Shown in pieces: positions 19,787 to 29,301 of a stretch of DNA of 47,602 bases (positions are counted from its first letter, which is position 1; every line of letters begins with the position of its first letter). The stretch is taken from positions 1 through 47,602 of the forward strand of contig CALVUL010000035.1 in the NCBI GenBank assembly GCA_944363555.1, read 5' to 3'. Below the pieces are notes generated by a model. That model was not told the DNA's origin. It did not search any database and was given only the letters and a program-made list of their open reading frames with translations. Made by a program: the position numbers and the translations under genes. The stretch comes from an uncultured Clostridia bacterium. Lineage in GTDB: Bacteria > Bacillota > Clostridia > Christensenellales > Borkfalkiaceae.

Positions 19787-20562
19787 TGATACTGACGGCG
19801 GATTATCACACGCATACGACGTATTCCCACGGCAAGGGCGGCGTTGCCGACAACGCGCTGGCGGCAAAGGCGCGCGGTTTGAAGGAAGTCGCCGTAACCG
19901 ACCACGGGTTCAACCACCCCGCGTTCGGGCTGAAAAAACATAAACTCCCGCATCTTAAACGGGACGTTGCCGCGGCGAACGAAACCTGCGGCGTAAAGAC
20001 GCTTTGCGGCATCGAAGCGAATATCATATCGGAGAGCGGCAAAACCGATCTCAAAGAAAAATATTACGGCGATTTCGATATTTTCCTTGCCGGCTTTCAT
20101 AAATTCGTGCTGTGCGGCGCGGGGGCGATGCTGAAACTCTATCTGCCCAATTACGGCCGCAGTTTTCTGAAAATGAGCCCCACGTCTTCCCTCGTGAGGC
20201 GCACCACAAAAACCTATATCGAGGTCATCAGGAACAATCCCGTGGACGTCATCACGCACCTCAATTTCTGCGTGTTCGCCGACGCGGCGGAAGTGGCGAA
20301 AGCCGCCGCCGATTACGGCACGTATATCGAGATCAACGCCAAAAAGACGCATCTGCGCGACGAAGAACTTGCCGACATCGCCGCCAAGACGAGCGCACGC
20401 TTCGTCATCGGCAGCGACGCCCATTCCCCCGCCCGCGTGGGGGAGATCTCGCTGGCGGAGGAACTGATCGCCCGCACGGGGCTGGACGAAAGGCGGATCG
20501 ACAACATCGACGGCAGGCTGCCGCAATTCCGTTTCCGCGCGTATAAGGAGAAACACGGGTGA
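19786..20562 (+). CDS. PHP-domain phosphoesterase (YcdX-like)
   Basis: 258-residue metal-dependent phosphoesterase of the polymerase and histidinol phosphatase superfamily. Metal ligands are DYHTHTTYSHG at the N-terminus, VTDHGFNHP near residue 42, a central FHKFV and the closing GSDAHSP near residue 208. Substrate is unknown. Overlaps murB by one base and whiA by four, so the three genes are tightly coupled. This PHP gene is a frequent neighbour of murB in Clostridia. Confidence 0.88.
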   Translation: MILTADYHTHTTYSHGKGGVADNALAAKARGLKEVAVTDHGFNHPAFGLKKHKLPHLKRDVAAANETCGVKTLCGIEANIISESGKTDLKEKYYGDFDIFLAGFHKFVLCGAGAMLKLYLPNYGRSFLKMSPTSSLVRRTTKTYIEVIRNNPVDVITHLNFCVFADAAEVAKAAADYGTYIEINAKKTHLRDEELADIAAKTSARFVIGSDAHSPARVGEISLAEELIARTGLDERRIDNIDGRLPQFRFRAYKEKHG

Positions 20563-21488
20563 GTTTTACTTCCGACATAAAAGAAGAACTGACGGCGAAA
20601 CCGCCGGCGGAGCACAGGCGGGCGTATCTTGCCGGCTTTATCCGCGCGGCGGGCTCGCTCACCATCGCCGGCGGCAGATTCGGTTTTGAATTTTCCACCG
20701 AAAGCGCCGGCGCGGCGAAGTGCGCGGCAAAACTCTTCCGCGCGGAATTTTCCTGCGAGATCGGGGAAGGGGAAAAACGGGCGGACGCCCTCAACAAAAA
20801 GGACAGGCTTTTCTTTTCCTGTTCGGGGGAGCGGGCGGCGCAGATCCTTTCCGCCCTCGGTGTTTTGACGAAGGAAGGCGTGCGCTTCGGCGCGGGGGAA
20901 ATGATCGACGGCGCGGAGGATAAGCGCGCGTTTTTGAGGGGCGCGTTCGTGGGGGCGGGCAGCATCACCGTTCCCAAACGCCACGGGGAAGGCTCTTCCA
21001 CCGGCTATCATCTGGGCTTTGCGTTCTCCAACGCGGAACTCGCCGGCGACGTGGAAAAAGCGCTTAATTCGCTGGGCTTTCACGCCAAGATCGCCGCACG
21101 CAGGGGCAGTTTCGGGCCCTACCTGAAAAGCGCGGAGGAGATCAAGGATTTTCTGGCGTTCGTCGGCGCGCCGCGCGCCGTGCTGAAAATCACGGAGATC
21201 ATGATCGAAAAGGAAGTGATGGCGAGCGCCAACCGCCAAAAAAACTGCGATCTCGCCAACGTAACCAAGCAGGTGGACGCGGCGGAAAAATCCATCGCCG
21301 CCATCGACGCGCTCATCGCGCGCGGGGAACTCGACAAACTCAAAGCGCCCCTTCGGGAAACGGCGCTGGCGCGGCGGGAATACGCAGAGGACACGCTGCA
21401 GGAACTCGCCGACAGGCTGGGCATCACGAAAAGCTGTCTCAATCACAGGCTCAGAAAACTGACGGAGTTGGAAAAAGGCGGAAAATAA
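20559..21488 (+). CDS. whiA: DNA-binding protein WhiA
   Basis: 309-residue regulator conserved in Gram-positives. An N-terminal LAGLIDADG-like domain without nuclease function (YLAGFIRAAGSLT near residue 25, FLRGAFVGAGSIT near 130) is joined to a C-terminal helix-turn-helix (about 225-305) ending LADRLGITKSCLNHRLRKL. It affects cell division and sporulation genes in studied species. GTG start at 20559 overlaps the PHP stop (GTGA). The rapZ and glmR (yvcK) genes that normally precede whiA are absent. Confidence 0.95.
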   Translation: MSFTSDIKEELTAKPPAEHRRAYLAGFIRAAGSLTIAGGRFGFEFSTESAGAAKCAAKLFRAEFSCEIGEGEKRADALNKKDRLFFSCSGERAAQILSALGVLTKEGVRFGAGEMIDGAEDKRAFLRGAFVGAGSITVPKRHGEGSSTGYHLGFAFSNAELAGDVEKALNSLGFHAKIAARRGSFGPYLKSAEEIKDFLAFVGAPRAVLKITEIMIEKEVMASANRQKNCDLANVTKQVDAAEKSIAAIDALIARGELDKLKAPLRETALARREYAEDTLQELADRLGITKSCLNHRLRKLTELEKGGK

Positions 21489-21505
21489 ACGAACGGATAA
21501 AGGAT

Positions 21506-24500
21506 ATGAGCGATTTTGTACATTTGCATTTACATACGGAATACTCCCTTTTGGACGGCGCCACGCGGCTGAAAGAGGTTTTTAAAGTCGCCAAGGCGAA
21601 GGGCATGAAGGCGGTGGCGATCACCGATCACGGCAACATGTTCGGCACGCTGACCTTTGCGGAGGAAGGGAAAAAACTCGGCATGCAGGCGATCATCGGC
21701 TGCGAGATGTACGCGTGCGACGATTATACCAACAAGGCGGGGCGGGACGATACCGACCACCTGATTTTGCTGTGCAAAAACAAAAAGGGGTATAAAAACC
21801 TCGTCAAACTCGATTCCGTCGCTTACGTGGACGGTTTTTATTACAAGCCGCGGATCGATTATAAACTTTTGCGGGAACATTCCGAAGGGCTCATCTGCCT
21901 TTCGGCGTGCCTTGCGGGCAGGGTGGCGAAACTGCTGCTCCGCAACGATTACGAGGGGGCGAAGAAGTTCGCGCTCTCCATGAAGGAGATTTTCGGGGAG
22001 GATTTTTATCTCGAAATTCAGGACCACGGTCTGGAAGAGCAGAAATACATCAATCCCATGATCGTAAAACTCTCCAAGGAAACGGGCATCAAACTCGTCG
22101 CCACCAACGACGTGCATTACGCCGAACGGGAGGACGCGGAGATTCAGGACGTCGTGATGTGCATCAGCACGAAAAAGACGATGGACGACCCTAACCGCAT
22201 GAAGATGAATTCCGATCAGATGTACATGAAATCTCCCGAGGAGATGGCCGCGGTCTTCCCCGATCTGCCCGAGGCGCTCGAAACGACGCTGGAGATCGCC
22301 GCAAAATGCGCGGAGGAAGAGGTGTTCGATCTGAACGCGAAATGCGAACCCGTCCGCGATAATTCCCTCATCCCCGGCTATACGCCGGATAACGGGCAGA
22401 GTTCCTATGATTTTTTGAAAGGGATCGCGGAAGAGGGGCTGAAAAAACGCTACCCCGTGATCACGGAAGAGATCCGCCAGCGCTTCGATTACGAACTCAA
22501 TACCATCCACACCATGGGGTATATCGATTACTATCTCATCGTGTGGGATTTCATCAATTACGCCAAGAGCGTGGATATACCCGTCGGCGCGGGGCGTGGC
22601 AGCGGCGTATCCAGCATCATCGCTTACAGCATGGGCATCACCGACGTCGATCCGCTGAAATATTCCCTCGTTTTCGAGCGGTTTCTGAACATCGAGCGCG
22701 TCAGCATGCCCGATTTCGACATCGATTTTTCCGACGAGCGCCGCGGCGAGGTGGTGGAATACGTGCGCCGCAAATACGGGTCGGACAAGGTGGCGCAGAT
22801 CGTTACGTTCGGTATGCTCAAAGCCAAAGCCGCCATCAAGGACGTGGGGCGGGTGTTCCGCATCCCGTATGCGGACGTGGACAGGATTACCAAACTGATG
22901 GACGGCAAATCGACCATCGAGGAAAGCCTCGGCTTAAAACTCACGAAGGACGGCGAAAACGTCGGCGTGAAGGAACTGAAAGAACTCTACGACGAGGACC
23001 CCAACCTCAGGAAGATCATCGACGTCGCCATCAAAGTGGAAGGGCTGCCGCGCAACACGTCGATGCACGCGGCGGGCGTGGTCATCTGCGCGAAACCCAT
23101 CGCCGACAACGTGCCGCTGCAAAGAAACGGCGACGACATCACCACGCAGTTCAACATGAAGCAGGTCGAGCAGCTCGGCATGCTGAAAATGGACTTTTTA
23201 GGGCTCATCACGCTGACCGACGTAAAGAAAGCGGTTACTTACGTTAAGGAAACGACGGGGCGGGAACTCGATTTCCATGAAATCGGTTACGAGGATCAGG
23301 GCACATACGAACTCATCGGCGCGGGGGATACCGACGCGGTGTTCCAGCTCGAAAGCCCGGGGATGAAACGCTTTATGCGCGATCTGAAGCCGACGACCTT
23401 CGAGGACATCATCGCGGGCATTTCCCTCTACCGCCCGGGGCCGATGGATTCCATCCCCGATTATATCCGCTACAAGCACAATCCGGAAACCATCGTTTAC
23501 GACCACCCGCTGATGGAGCCGATCCTCTCCAATTCCTACGGCGTGATGATCTATCAGGAACAGGTCATGGAAGTGTGCCGCAACCTCGGCGGTTTTTCCT
23601 TCGGGCAGGCGGATATCGTGCGCCGCGCCATGGGGAAGAAGAACGTGGAGGAGATGGAGCGGCAGAAAAAGATCTTCGTTTTTGGCGGCGTGGACGACAA
23701 GGGGCGCAAGATCGACGGCGCCGTGGCGCGCGGCGTGCCGGAGGGCGTGGCGGTCAAGATCTTCGACCGCATGGCGGATTTCGCCAAATACGCGTTCAAC
23801 AAATCCCACGCCGCGGCGTACGCCGTGCTCGCCTATCAGACGGCGTATCTGAAAAAATATTATCCCAACCAGTTCCTCGCGGCGATCTTGAATAACCGCA
23901 TCACGAAGATCGAGGAGATCACGAAATATTTAATGTATCTGCGCTCGCGCAACGTGCCGGTATATCCCCCCGACATCAACAGGAGTATCGGCGATTTCCG
24001 CTGCGAAGGGGCGGGCATTCGTTTCGGGCTCGCCGCCATCAAAAACGTCGGCGAAAACATCATCGCTTCCATCGTGGAGGAACGCGACCGCGGCGGCGCG
24101 TTCAAGGGGCTGGAAGATTTCGCCATGCGCTGCACGCCGCTGGGGCTCAACAAGCGGCTGGTGGAAAACCTCATTTACGCCGGCGCCTTCGATTCCCTCG
24201 GCCACACCCGTGCGGAAAACATCGCCGTTTACGAGGAGGTGCTCGACCGCGCTTCCGCCATCAACAAACAGAAAAACAGCGCGCAGATGAGCCTGTTCGG
24301 GGACATCATCAAGGAGGACGACGCCTTCACCGTCGATTATCCGCACGTGGGGGAATATCCTTCGCAGGTCAAACTGTCCAAGGAAAAGGCGGTGCTCGGC
24401 GTGTACGTTACCGGTCATCCCCTGAGCGATTATATGGACGTGTTTTCCAAGACGGGTTTCAATACCTCCCTGCTGGAATATTACGACGAGGACGAGGACG

Positions 24501-25030
24501 GCAACAGAACGTATACCGAGATCAAAGACGGCGCGCACGTTACCGTGGGGGGGATCATCGTTTCCGCGGAGCGCAAGACCACCAAGCGTGGGGACAATAT
24601 GGGCGTGATCAAGTTGGAAGACATCTACGGGCAGATCGACTGCGTGTTTTTCCCGAAAAGTTACGAGGCGAACAAGAATCTCCTTACGGAAGAGGAGATC
24701 GTCAAGGTGAGTGGCAGATTGCAGATCAAGGAAAACGAGGTGCAGATCGTCGCCGACAAACTGGAAAAATACGAACTCGCGGGCAGGGAGTCCGCCGCGC
24801 CCGCCGAACGGGAGTTTCTCGGGCTCATCGTCCCCGACGGCAAGGAGGATAAACTCGACGATCTGCTCGACATCCTCGAAAGTTACGAAGGGGATATCGG
24901 CGTCATCGTGCACATGAGCGGCAAAAACTTTTCCGCGTCTGCGAAAGTGCGCCGCTGCGAAGGGCTGATGACCGAACTCAAAGGGATCTTAAGCGAAAAG
25001 GAAATCGTTTTTTTCCGTAAAAAATCCTAA
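21506..25030 (+). CDS. dnaE: DNA polymerase III alpha subunit, DnaE type
   Basis: Replicative C-family polymerase, 1174 residues. The PHP domain opens with HLHLHTEYSLLDGA, the polymerase core has GRGSGVSS and the catalytic Asp pair in PDFDIDFSDE, followed by NTSMHAAGVVI and the palm/fingers block. Helix-hairpin-helix and OB-fold (VTVGGIIVSAERK) regions lie toward the C-terminus. No proofreading exonuclease domain, so it is DnaE rather than PolC. AAAGGA precedes the ATG. The arrangement whiA-dnaE-pfkA is common in Clostridia. Confidence 0.97.
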   Translation: MSDFVHLHLHTEYSLLDGATRLKEVFKVAKAKGMKAVAITDHGNMFGTLTFAEEGKKLGMQAIIGCEMYACDDYTNKAGRDDTDHLILLCKNKKGYKNLVKLDSVAYVDGFYYKPRIDYKLLREHSEGLICLSACLAGRVAKLLLRNDYEGAKKFALSMKEIFGEDFYLEIQDHGLEEQKYINPMIVKLSKETGIKLVATNDVHYAEREDAEIQDVVMCISTKKTMDDPNRMKMNSDQMYMKSPEEMAAVFPDLPEALETTLEIAAKCAEEEVFDLNAKCEPVRDNSLIPGYTPDNGQSSYDFLKGIAEEGLKKRYPVITEEIRQRFDYELNTIHTMGYIDYYLIVWDFINYAKSVDIPVGAGRGSGVSSIIAYSMGITDVDPLKYSLVFERFLNIERVSMPDFDIDFSDERRGEVVEYVRRKYGSDKVAQIVTFGMLKAKAAIKDVGRVFRIPYADVDRITKLMDGKSTIEESLGLKLTKDGENVGVKELKELYDEDPNLRKIIDVAIKVEGLPRNTSMHAAGVVICAKPIADNVPLQRNGDDITTQFNMKQVEQLGMLKMDFLGLITLTDVKKAVTYVKETTGRELDFHEIGYEDQGTYELIGAGDTDAVFQLESPGMKRFMRDLKPTTFEDIIAGISLYRPGPMDSIPDYIRYKHNPETIVYDHPLMEPILSNSYGVMIYQEQVMEVCRNLGGFSFGQADIVRRAMGKKNVEEMERQKKIFVFGGVDDKGRKIDGAVARGVPEGVAVKIFDRMADFAKYAFNKSHAAAYAVLAYQTAYLKKYYPNQFLAAILNNRITKIEEITKYLMYLRSRNVPVYPPDINRSIGDFRCEGAGIRFGLAAIKNVGENIIASIVEERDRGGAFKGLEDFAMRCTPLGLNKRLVENLIYAGAFDSLGHTRAENIAVYEEVLDRASAINKQKNSAQMSLFGDIIKEDDAFTVDYPHVGEYPSQVKLSKEKAVLGVYVTGHPLSDYMDVFSKTGFNTSLLEYYDEDEDGNRTYTEIKDGAHVTVGGIIVSAERKTTKRGDNMGVIKLEDIYGQIDCVFFPKSYEANKNLLTEEEIVKVSGRLQIKENEVQIVADKLEKYELAGRESAAPAEREFLGLIVPDGKEDKLDDLLDILESYEGDIGVIVHMSGKNFSASAKVRRCEGLMTELKGILSEKEIVFFRKKS

Positions 25031-25130
25031 AATATAACGCGAAAATCTTAAAATGTACTTTCAGTCGCTTTTATTTTGCGCGAATTTATGGTAAAATGGC
25101 ACTTGAAAATATCTGTGCGGGAGAACGGTT

Positions 25131-26096
25131 ATGAAAAAGATTGCGGTTTTGACCAGCGGGGGAGACGCCCCCGGCATGAACGCCTGCATCAGGGCGGTCG
25201 TAAGAACGGCGCTTTATTATAATATCGACGTGTACGGCGTGGAACGCGGCTGGGCGGGGCTCATCGACGGCAGCCTGACGCGGATGGAAACCCGTTCGGT
25301 TTCCGGTCTGATCCACAAGGGCGGCACGTTTTTAAAGACGGCGCGCTGTCCGGAATTCGTGGAGATCGAAGGTCAGCGCAGGGCGGCGGAAACGCTGTCC
25401 GCGTACGGGATCGAAGGGGTCGTCGCCATCGGCGGGGACGGTACGTTCCGCGGCGCCGTGGATCTGTGGCACAACTTCGGCGTCAAGGTGGTCGGGATCC
25501 CCGGCACGATCGACAACGATCTGGCGTATACCGATTATACGCTCGGTTTCGATTCGGCGGTGAACACCGTGCTGTGGGCGATGAACAATCTGCGCGACAC
25601 GATGACCTCCCACGACCGCGTTTCCCTTCTCGAAGTGATGGGCCGCCGCTGCGGCGACATCGCGCTGTACGCGGGGGTCGCCGGCGGCGCGGAGTACGTG
25701 CTGGTGCCGGAAGTGCCTTTCGATATCGACGCCATCGCGTCTTCCATCCGAAAGAGCCGTATGCGCGGGAAAACTTCCAACATGATCGTGCTGGCGGAGG
25801 GCGCGGGCAACCGCGACGAGATCTGCGCCGCCATCAAGGAAAAGACGGGCATCGGCCCGAAAGTAACCGTGCTGGGGCACATCCAGCGGGGGGGATCGCC
25901 GACGATGGCGGACCGCATCCTCGCGGGCAAATTCGGCGTGAAGGCGGTGGACGTGCTGCGCGATTCCAAAACGGAAAGCTGCGCGGTGGGCATCCGCCAC
26001 AACAAGATCATAGCCGTTTCCTTCGACGAGGTTTTCGCCGCGGAAAAGCGCTTTGACATGGATTTATACGAAACGTCCAAAATCCTCGGTCTGTAA
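25131..26096 (+). CDS. pfkA: ATP-dependent 6-phosphofructokinase
   Basis: Glycolytic enzyme phosphorylating fructose 6-phosphate. The ATP-type signature is clear: GGDGT with D103 and G104 in Bacillus numbering, and PGTIDND at 124-130. Further active-site blocks are EVMGRRCG (about 164) and HIQRGGSPT (about 249). The 321-residue length is standard and includes the allosteric-site arginines of bacterial PfkA. GGGAGAA precedes the ATG; a weak promoter with TAAAAT at 25092 may drive it. A second phosphofructokinase of a different type follows after 50 bases; pyruvate kinase, the usual partner, is absent. Confidence 0.96.
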   Translation: MKKIAVLTSGGDAPGMNACIRAVVRTALYYNIDVYGVERGWAGLIDGSLTRMETRSVSGLIHKGGTFLKTARCPEFVEIEGQRRAAETLSAYGIEGVVAIGGDGTFRGAVDLWHNFGVKVVGIPGTIDNDLAYTDYTLGFDSAVNTVLWAMNNLRDTMTSHDRVSLLEVMGRRCGDIALYAGVAGGAEYVLVPEVPFDIDAIASSIRKSRMRGKTSNMIVLAEGAGNRDEICAAIKEKTGIGPKVTVLGHIQRGGSPTMADRILAGKFGVKAVDVLRDSKTESCAVGIRHNKIIAVSFDEVFAAEKRFDMDLYETSKILGL

Positions 26097-26146
26097 AGAC
26101 GGAGTTCGATACGGAAAAGAAAACATTAGGTTATAAGGAGAACAGT

Positions 26147-27394
26147 ATGAAGAATCTGAAGGGCGCATTGATGTTTGCGCAGTCCGGCGGACCCACGTCG
26201 GTCATCAACAGCAGCGCGGCGGGGGTTTTCACCGCGGCTTTGGAAAGCGACGCGATCACCGCGGTATACGGCGCGGCGAACGGGATCAAGGGCGTTTTGG
26301 ACGAACGGTTTTACGACATCGGCAAAGAGGACAAAAAGGAACTCGAACTCCTCAAATACACGCCGTCCTCCGCGCTCGGCTCGGTGCGCTATAAACTGAA
26401 AGACGCATCCGTGGACGATACCGATTATAAGCGCATTCTGGAAGTTTTCGAAAAGTACAACGTGCGTTATTTCATGTATAACGGCGGCAACGATTCCATG
26501 GATACCTGCAACAAGATCTCCAAATATCTGCAGAAGGCGGGGTACGAATGCAACGTCATCGGCGTGCCCAAGACCATCGACAACGACCTTTTCGGTACGG
26601 ACCACTGCCCGGGCTACGGTTCGGCGGCGAGATACATCGCCACCACGGTGATGGAGATCAACCTCGACGCCAAGGTGTACGACACCCCGATGGTGTGCGT
26701 TATCGAGGCGATGGGCAGGAACGCCGGCTGGCTGACCGCCGCGGCGAAACTCGCCGGCGCGAAGGGGCTGGGGGCGGACCTCATCTACCTGCCGGAAGTT
26801 GCGTTCAGCGTGGATAAATTCGTCGAGGACGTGAAAAGGGTCTGCGAAAAGAACAACAACAAGTGCATCGCCGTCGTTTCCGAAGGGATCCACGACGAAA
26901 ACGGCAAACTCATCTGCGAACTGGTTTGCGAAGGCGCGCGCGACAGTTTCGGGCACGCGCAGCTCGGCGGCGTGGCGACGACGCTCGCCAACATCGTCAA
27001 GGAAAAGACGGGTTTCAAGACCCGCGGCATCGAACTGAGCCTGATGCAGCGCTGCGGCGCGCACCTCGCTTCCAAGACCGACGTGGAGGAAACTTACGCG
27101 GCGGGCAGAAAGGCGGTGGAGGCGGCGGTCGCCGGCGAGACCGACAAGATGGTCTGCTACGAAAGGAAGGCGGGCGACAAATACGAGATCGAATACAAAC
27201 TGCTGCCGCTGGAACTTGCGGCGAACACCGAAAAGAAAGTTCCCCTCGAATGGATCACCGATAACGGCACGAACATTTCCGACGAATACGTGAAGTACGC
27301 CATGCCCCTCATTCAGGGGGAGGCGAAAGCGCCGCTGGAGGACAGCCTGCCGCGTTTTGCGCGCCTGAAAAAGGTGTTTGCGGAAACGAAATAA
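26147..27394 (+). CDS. pfp: Pyrophosphate-type 6-phosphofructokinase
   Basis: 415-residue phosphofructokinase of the PPi-using clade. The two diagnostic changes are present: Asp116 in GGNDS (Gly in ATP enzymes) and Lys142 in PKTIDND (Gly in ATP enzymes), which together shut the ATP pocket and bind PPi. Other active-site elements are EAMGRNAGW and LSLMQRCG. The reaction is reversible, so it can serve glycolysis and gluconeogenesis. A strong AAGGAG site precedes the ATG and a terminator follows the stop, so it likely forms a unit with pfkA. Confidence 0.93.
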   Translation: MKNLKGALMFAQSGGPTSVINSSAAGVFTAALESDAITAVYGAANGIKGVLDERFYDIGKEDKKELELLKYTPSSALGSVRYKLKDASVDDTDYKRILEVFEKYNVRYFMYNGGNDSMDTCNKISKYLQKAGYECNVIGVPKTIDNDLFGTDHCPGYGSAARYIATTVMEINLDAKVYDTPMVCVIEAMGRNAGWLTAAAKLAGAKGLGADLIYLPEVAFSVDKFVEDVKRVCEKNNNKCIAVVSEGIHDENGKLICELVCEGARDSFGHAQLGGVATTLANIVKEKTGFKTRGIELSLMQRCGAHLASKTDVEETYAAGRKAVEAAVAGETDKMVCYERKAGDKYEIEYKLLPLELAANTEKKVPLEWITDNGTNISDEYVKYAMPLIQGEAKAPLEDSLPRFARLKKVFAETK

Positions 27395-27411
27395 AAAAAT
27401 AACGGACGAAA

Positions 27412-27447
27412 GCGCCGCGCGGAATTTTCCGCGCGGCGCAATTTTTT
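27412..27447 (+). terminator. Intrinsic terminator after pfp
   Basis: Perfect 11-bp stem (27412-27422, 27429-27439), 6-base loop, T run. Confidence 0.95.
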
Positions 27448-27488
27448 TCGGTCGGATTTTGAATTCGCATACCGTAAAAGCGTATCAT

Positions 27489-27532
27489 AAAAGCGCGCTC
27501 TGCGGCAAATCGCCGCGGAGCGCGCTTTTTTT
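27489..27532. terminator. Second, probably bidirectional terminator
   Basis: Fourteen-bp stem with one G-U pair (left arm to 27506, right arm 27512-27525), with A run before and T run after. It sits between the convergent pfp and the frameshifted membrane gene. Confidence 0.9.
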
Positions 27533-27545
27533 CGTAAATCGTTTT

Positions 27546-28045
27546 TTAGTCGGAGTCGCTTTTCTTTCGTTTTTCGAGCAGCGTTTCAATCGCTATGGCG
27601 GCGGCAGTGGCGTTTTCGCACGAGACGCCGGCTTTTTTCTCCGCGCCGTCCTTTTGATAGACAATCCAGAGCGGGCGGATGTCGTTTTTCACAACGATAA
27701 AATCGTCCAATTCCCAATCCCTCGTCCGATACGTGCCGATTTCGTCGAAGGAAACGATTTAATCGCGTCGAGGGGAATGACCTTTTTGCGGAAAATTTCA
27801 TGCAGAACAAGCGTTTCGCCCTCCTTCGTGACGGCTGTTTTCGGCACGAGCAGGATACAAACGGACATGAAAAGAAAGCAGAGCATCAATACGGTTATCA
27901 ACCAAAAGAGAAAGCCGTTCGCTTCCCCTTGCGCGTATTTGGGCACTTCTACGGAAAAATACAGGATAAGCCAAAGCAGCGAAAGCACGACGAAAATCCA
28001 TGCATGTTTTTTGTAACGCACGGCGATAATCTTTTTCTGGTCCAT
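27546..28045 (-). pseudogene. Frameshifted small membrane protein (two TM helices plus soluble domain)
   Basis: The frame from 28045 encodes two membrane helices (about residues 13-32 and 46-66) and the start of a soluble domain (KTAVTKEGETLVLHEIFRK), but it stops early at 27689. Shifting frame near 27752 restores a sensible continuation (SFDEIGTYRTRDWELDD, then FIVVKNDIRPLWIVYQKDG) that ends at 27546 just before the shared terminator. The joined protein would be about 165 residues and resembles the bacterial PH-like/YcxB-type small membrane proteins, though I am not sure of the family. A GGGG-rich site precedes the ATG. Either a real single-base indel or an assembly error. Confidence 0.75.
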
Positions 28046-28171
28046 ATCCCGTTTCCCCTTTTTTATATTATATTATACAGGGAACGCCGCGTTTTGTCAA
28101 CGGAAGAATTCCGCGCGGGCGGCCGCGTTTTCCGCGGAAGAAAAATTTTTTGGGAATTTCGCATAAAACGC

Positions 28172-28200
28172 TTGACAAGGTCATATAATAGATGTAAAAT
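28172..28200 (+). promoter_or_regulatory. Promoter of the hrcA-dnaK operon
   Basis: TTGACA (28172-28177), 17-base spacer, TAAAAT (28195-28200), 12 bases before the CIRCE element. Confidence 0.9.
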
Positions 28201-28211
28201 TATCTCGAAAG

Positions 28212-28238
28212 TTGGCACTTAGAAGGCAAGAGTGCTGA
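28212..28238 (+). promoter_or_regulatory. CIRCE operator for HrcA
   Basis: TTGGCACTT-N9-GAGTGCTGA, matching the consensus TTAGCACTC-N9-GAGTGCTAA with three changes. It overlaps the expected transcription start, so HrcA binding would block the operon until heat shock. Confidence 0.93.
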
Positions 28239-28272
28239 CACGGCAAACTTTCAAGTGCTAACGGGGCGCGAT

Positions 28273-29289
28273 ATGAAACTTTCGGACAGAAAAAAGAAAA
28301 TATTGCAGATCGTGGTGGATGAATACATCAGCAACGCGCAGCCTGTTTCCAGCAAGAGCATCACGCAGAACTATATGCGGGACGTGAGCTCCGCCACGGT
28401 GCGCAGCGAACTTGCCGCGCTTGAAGAAATGGGGTATTTATCCCAGCTGCACACGTCGAGCGGCAGGGTGCCTTCCATCGAGGCGTATAAACTGTACGTT
28501 TCCGAACTGATGGACAAAGGCAAACTGACGGGGAAGGAACTCACGCAGATCAAAACGGCGTTCGCTCGGCAGAGCGGCAACATGGAAGAAGTCGTAAAAA
28601 ACGCCGCCAAGGTCATATCGGAACTCACCGATTACACTTCCATCGCCGTCGCCGCGCACGACGAGGACGACGTGATCGAAAAGATCAGCATCTTTCCCTT
28701 CAAAGAAGATACCGCGCTTTTGCTCATCGTAACCGATCGGGCGCTCATTCGGGACAAATTCATTTCCATCCCGACCGATATGACGGAAGAACAACTCGAA
28801 AGCGCCAACAGGCTGGTGAACAGAACTTTCGCCGGAAAACGCCTCGGCGAGGCGATGGCGGCGTCGCTGGAAGCGGAAGAGCAGTTTGAAAGTTATCGCA
28901 CGATCTTCGACCGCGTTATCGACGCCATTACCGATTACGTCAACGACAAGAGCGGCGGCGTGGTGATGGCGGGGGAGGATAAGATCCTCAACCATCCCGA
29001 ATACGCGGAGGCGGACAAGGTGAAAAATTTCCTTTCCGTGGTAACCAGCCGCGACAGGATCGCGGATATGCTGACGGAGGATAACGACATCGAGATCAGC
29101 ATCAAGATCGGCGGCGAGGACAAGAACCTGCCGGACGATTGCTCGCTGGTAACGGCAACCTATTCCGCCGGCAACGTGAAACTGGGCACCTACGGCGTGA
29201 TCGGGCCGCTCAGGATGGATTATCAGAAAGTCGTTTCCGTGCTGGAAGGCGTGGGCAAAATTTTGGAGGATATGGTCAACAAAAAGTAG
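28273..29289 (+). CDS. hrcA: Heat-inducible transcription repressor HrcA
   Basis: Repressor of chaperone operons that binds CIRCE; its folding depends on GroEL. Winged helix in residues 1-75 (KLSDRKKKILQIVVDEYI, SSATVRSELAALEEMGYL), then the GAF-like dimerisation domain with the family C-terminus (LGTYGVIGPLRMDYQKV). About 338 residues. I favour ATG 28273 by similarity to the usual HrcA start (M-x-L-S-x-R); an in-frame GTG at 28255 would add six residues. Neither has a strong ribosome binding site. First gene of the operon and autoregulated through the adjacent CIRCE. Confidence 0.95.
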   Translation: MKLSDRKKKILQIVVDEYISNAQPVSSKSITQNYMRDVSSATVRSELAALEEMGYLSQLHTSSGRVPSIEAYKLYVSELMDKGKLTGKELTQIKTAFARQSGNMEEVVKNAAKVISELTDYTSIAVAAHDEDDVIEKISIFPFKEDTALLLIVTDRALIRDKFISIPTDMTEEQLESANRLVNRTFAGKRLGEAMAASLEAEEQFESYRTIFDRVIDAITDYVNDKSGGVVMAGEDKILNHPEYAEADKVKNFLSVVTSRDRIADMLTEDNDIEISIKIGGEDKNLPDDCSLVTATYSAGNVKLGTYGVIGPLRMDYQKVVSVLEGVGKILEDMVNKK

Positions 29290-29301
29290 ACCGAAAGCGA
29301 C

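Noticed and set aside
27378-28016. Plus-strand 212-codon frame after pfp
   Set aside because: It runs through two strong terminators and lies antisense to the better-supported frameshifted membrane gene; no ribosome binding site or domain.
28212-28260. Second CIRCE element ending at caagtgctaa (28252-28261)
   Set aside because: A matching left arm at the required spacing is lacking, so only one CIRCE is supported.
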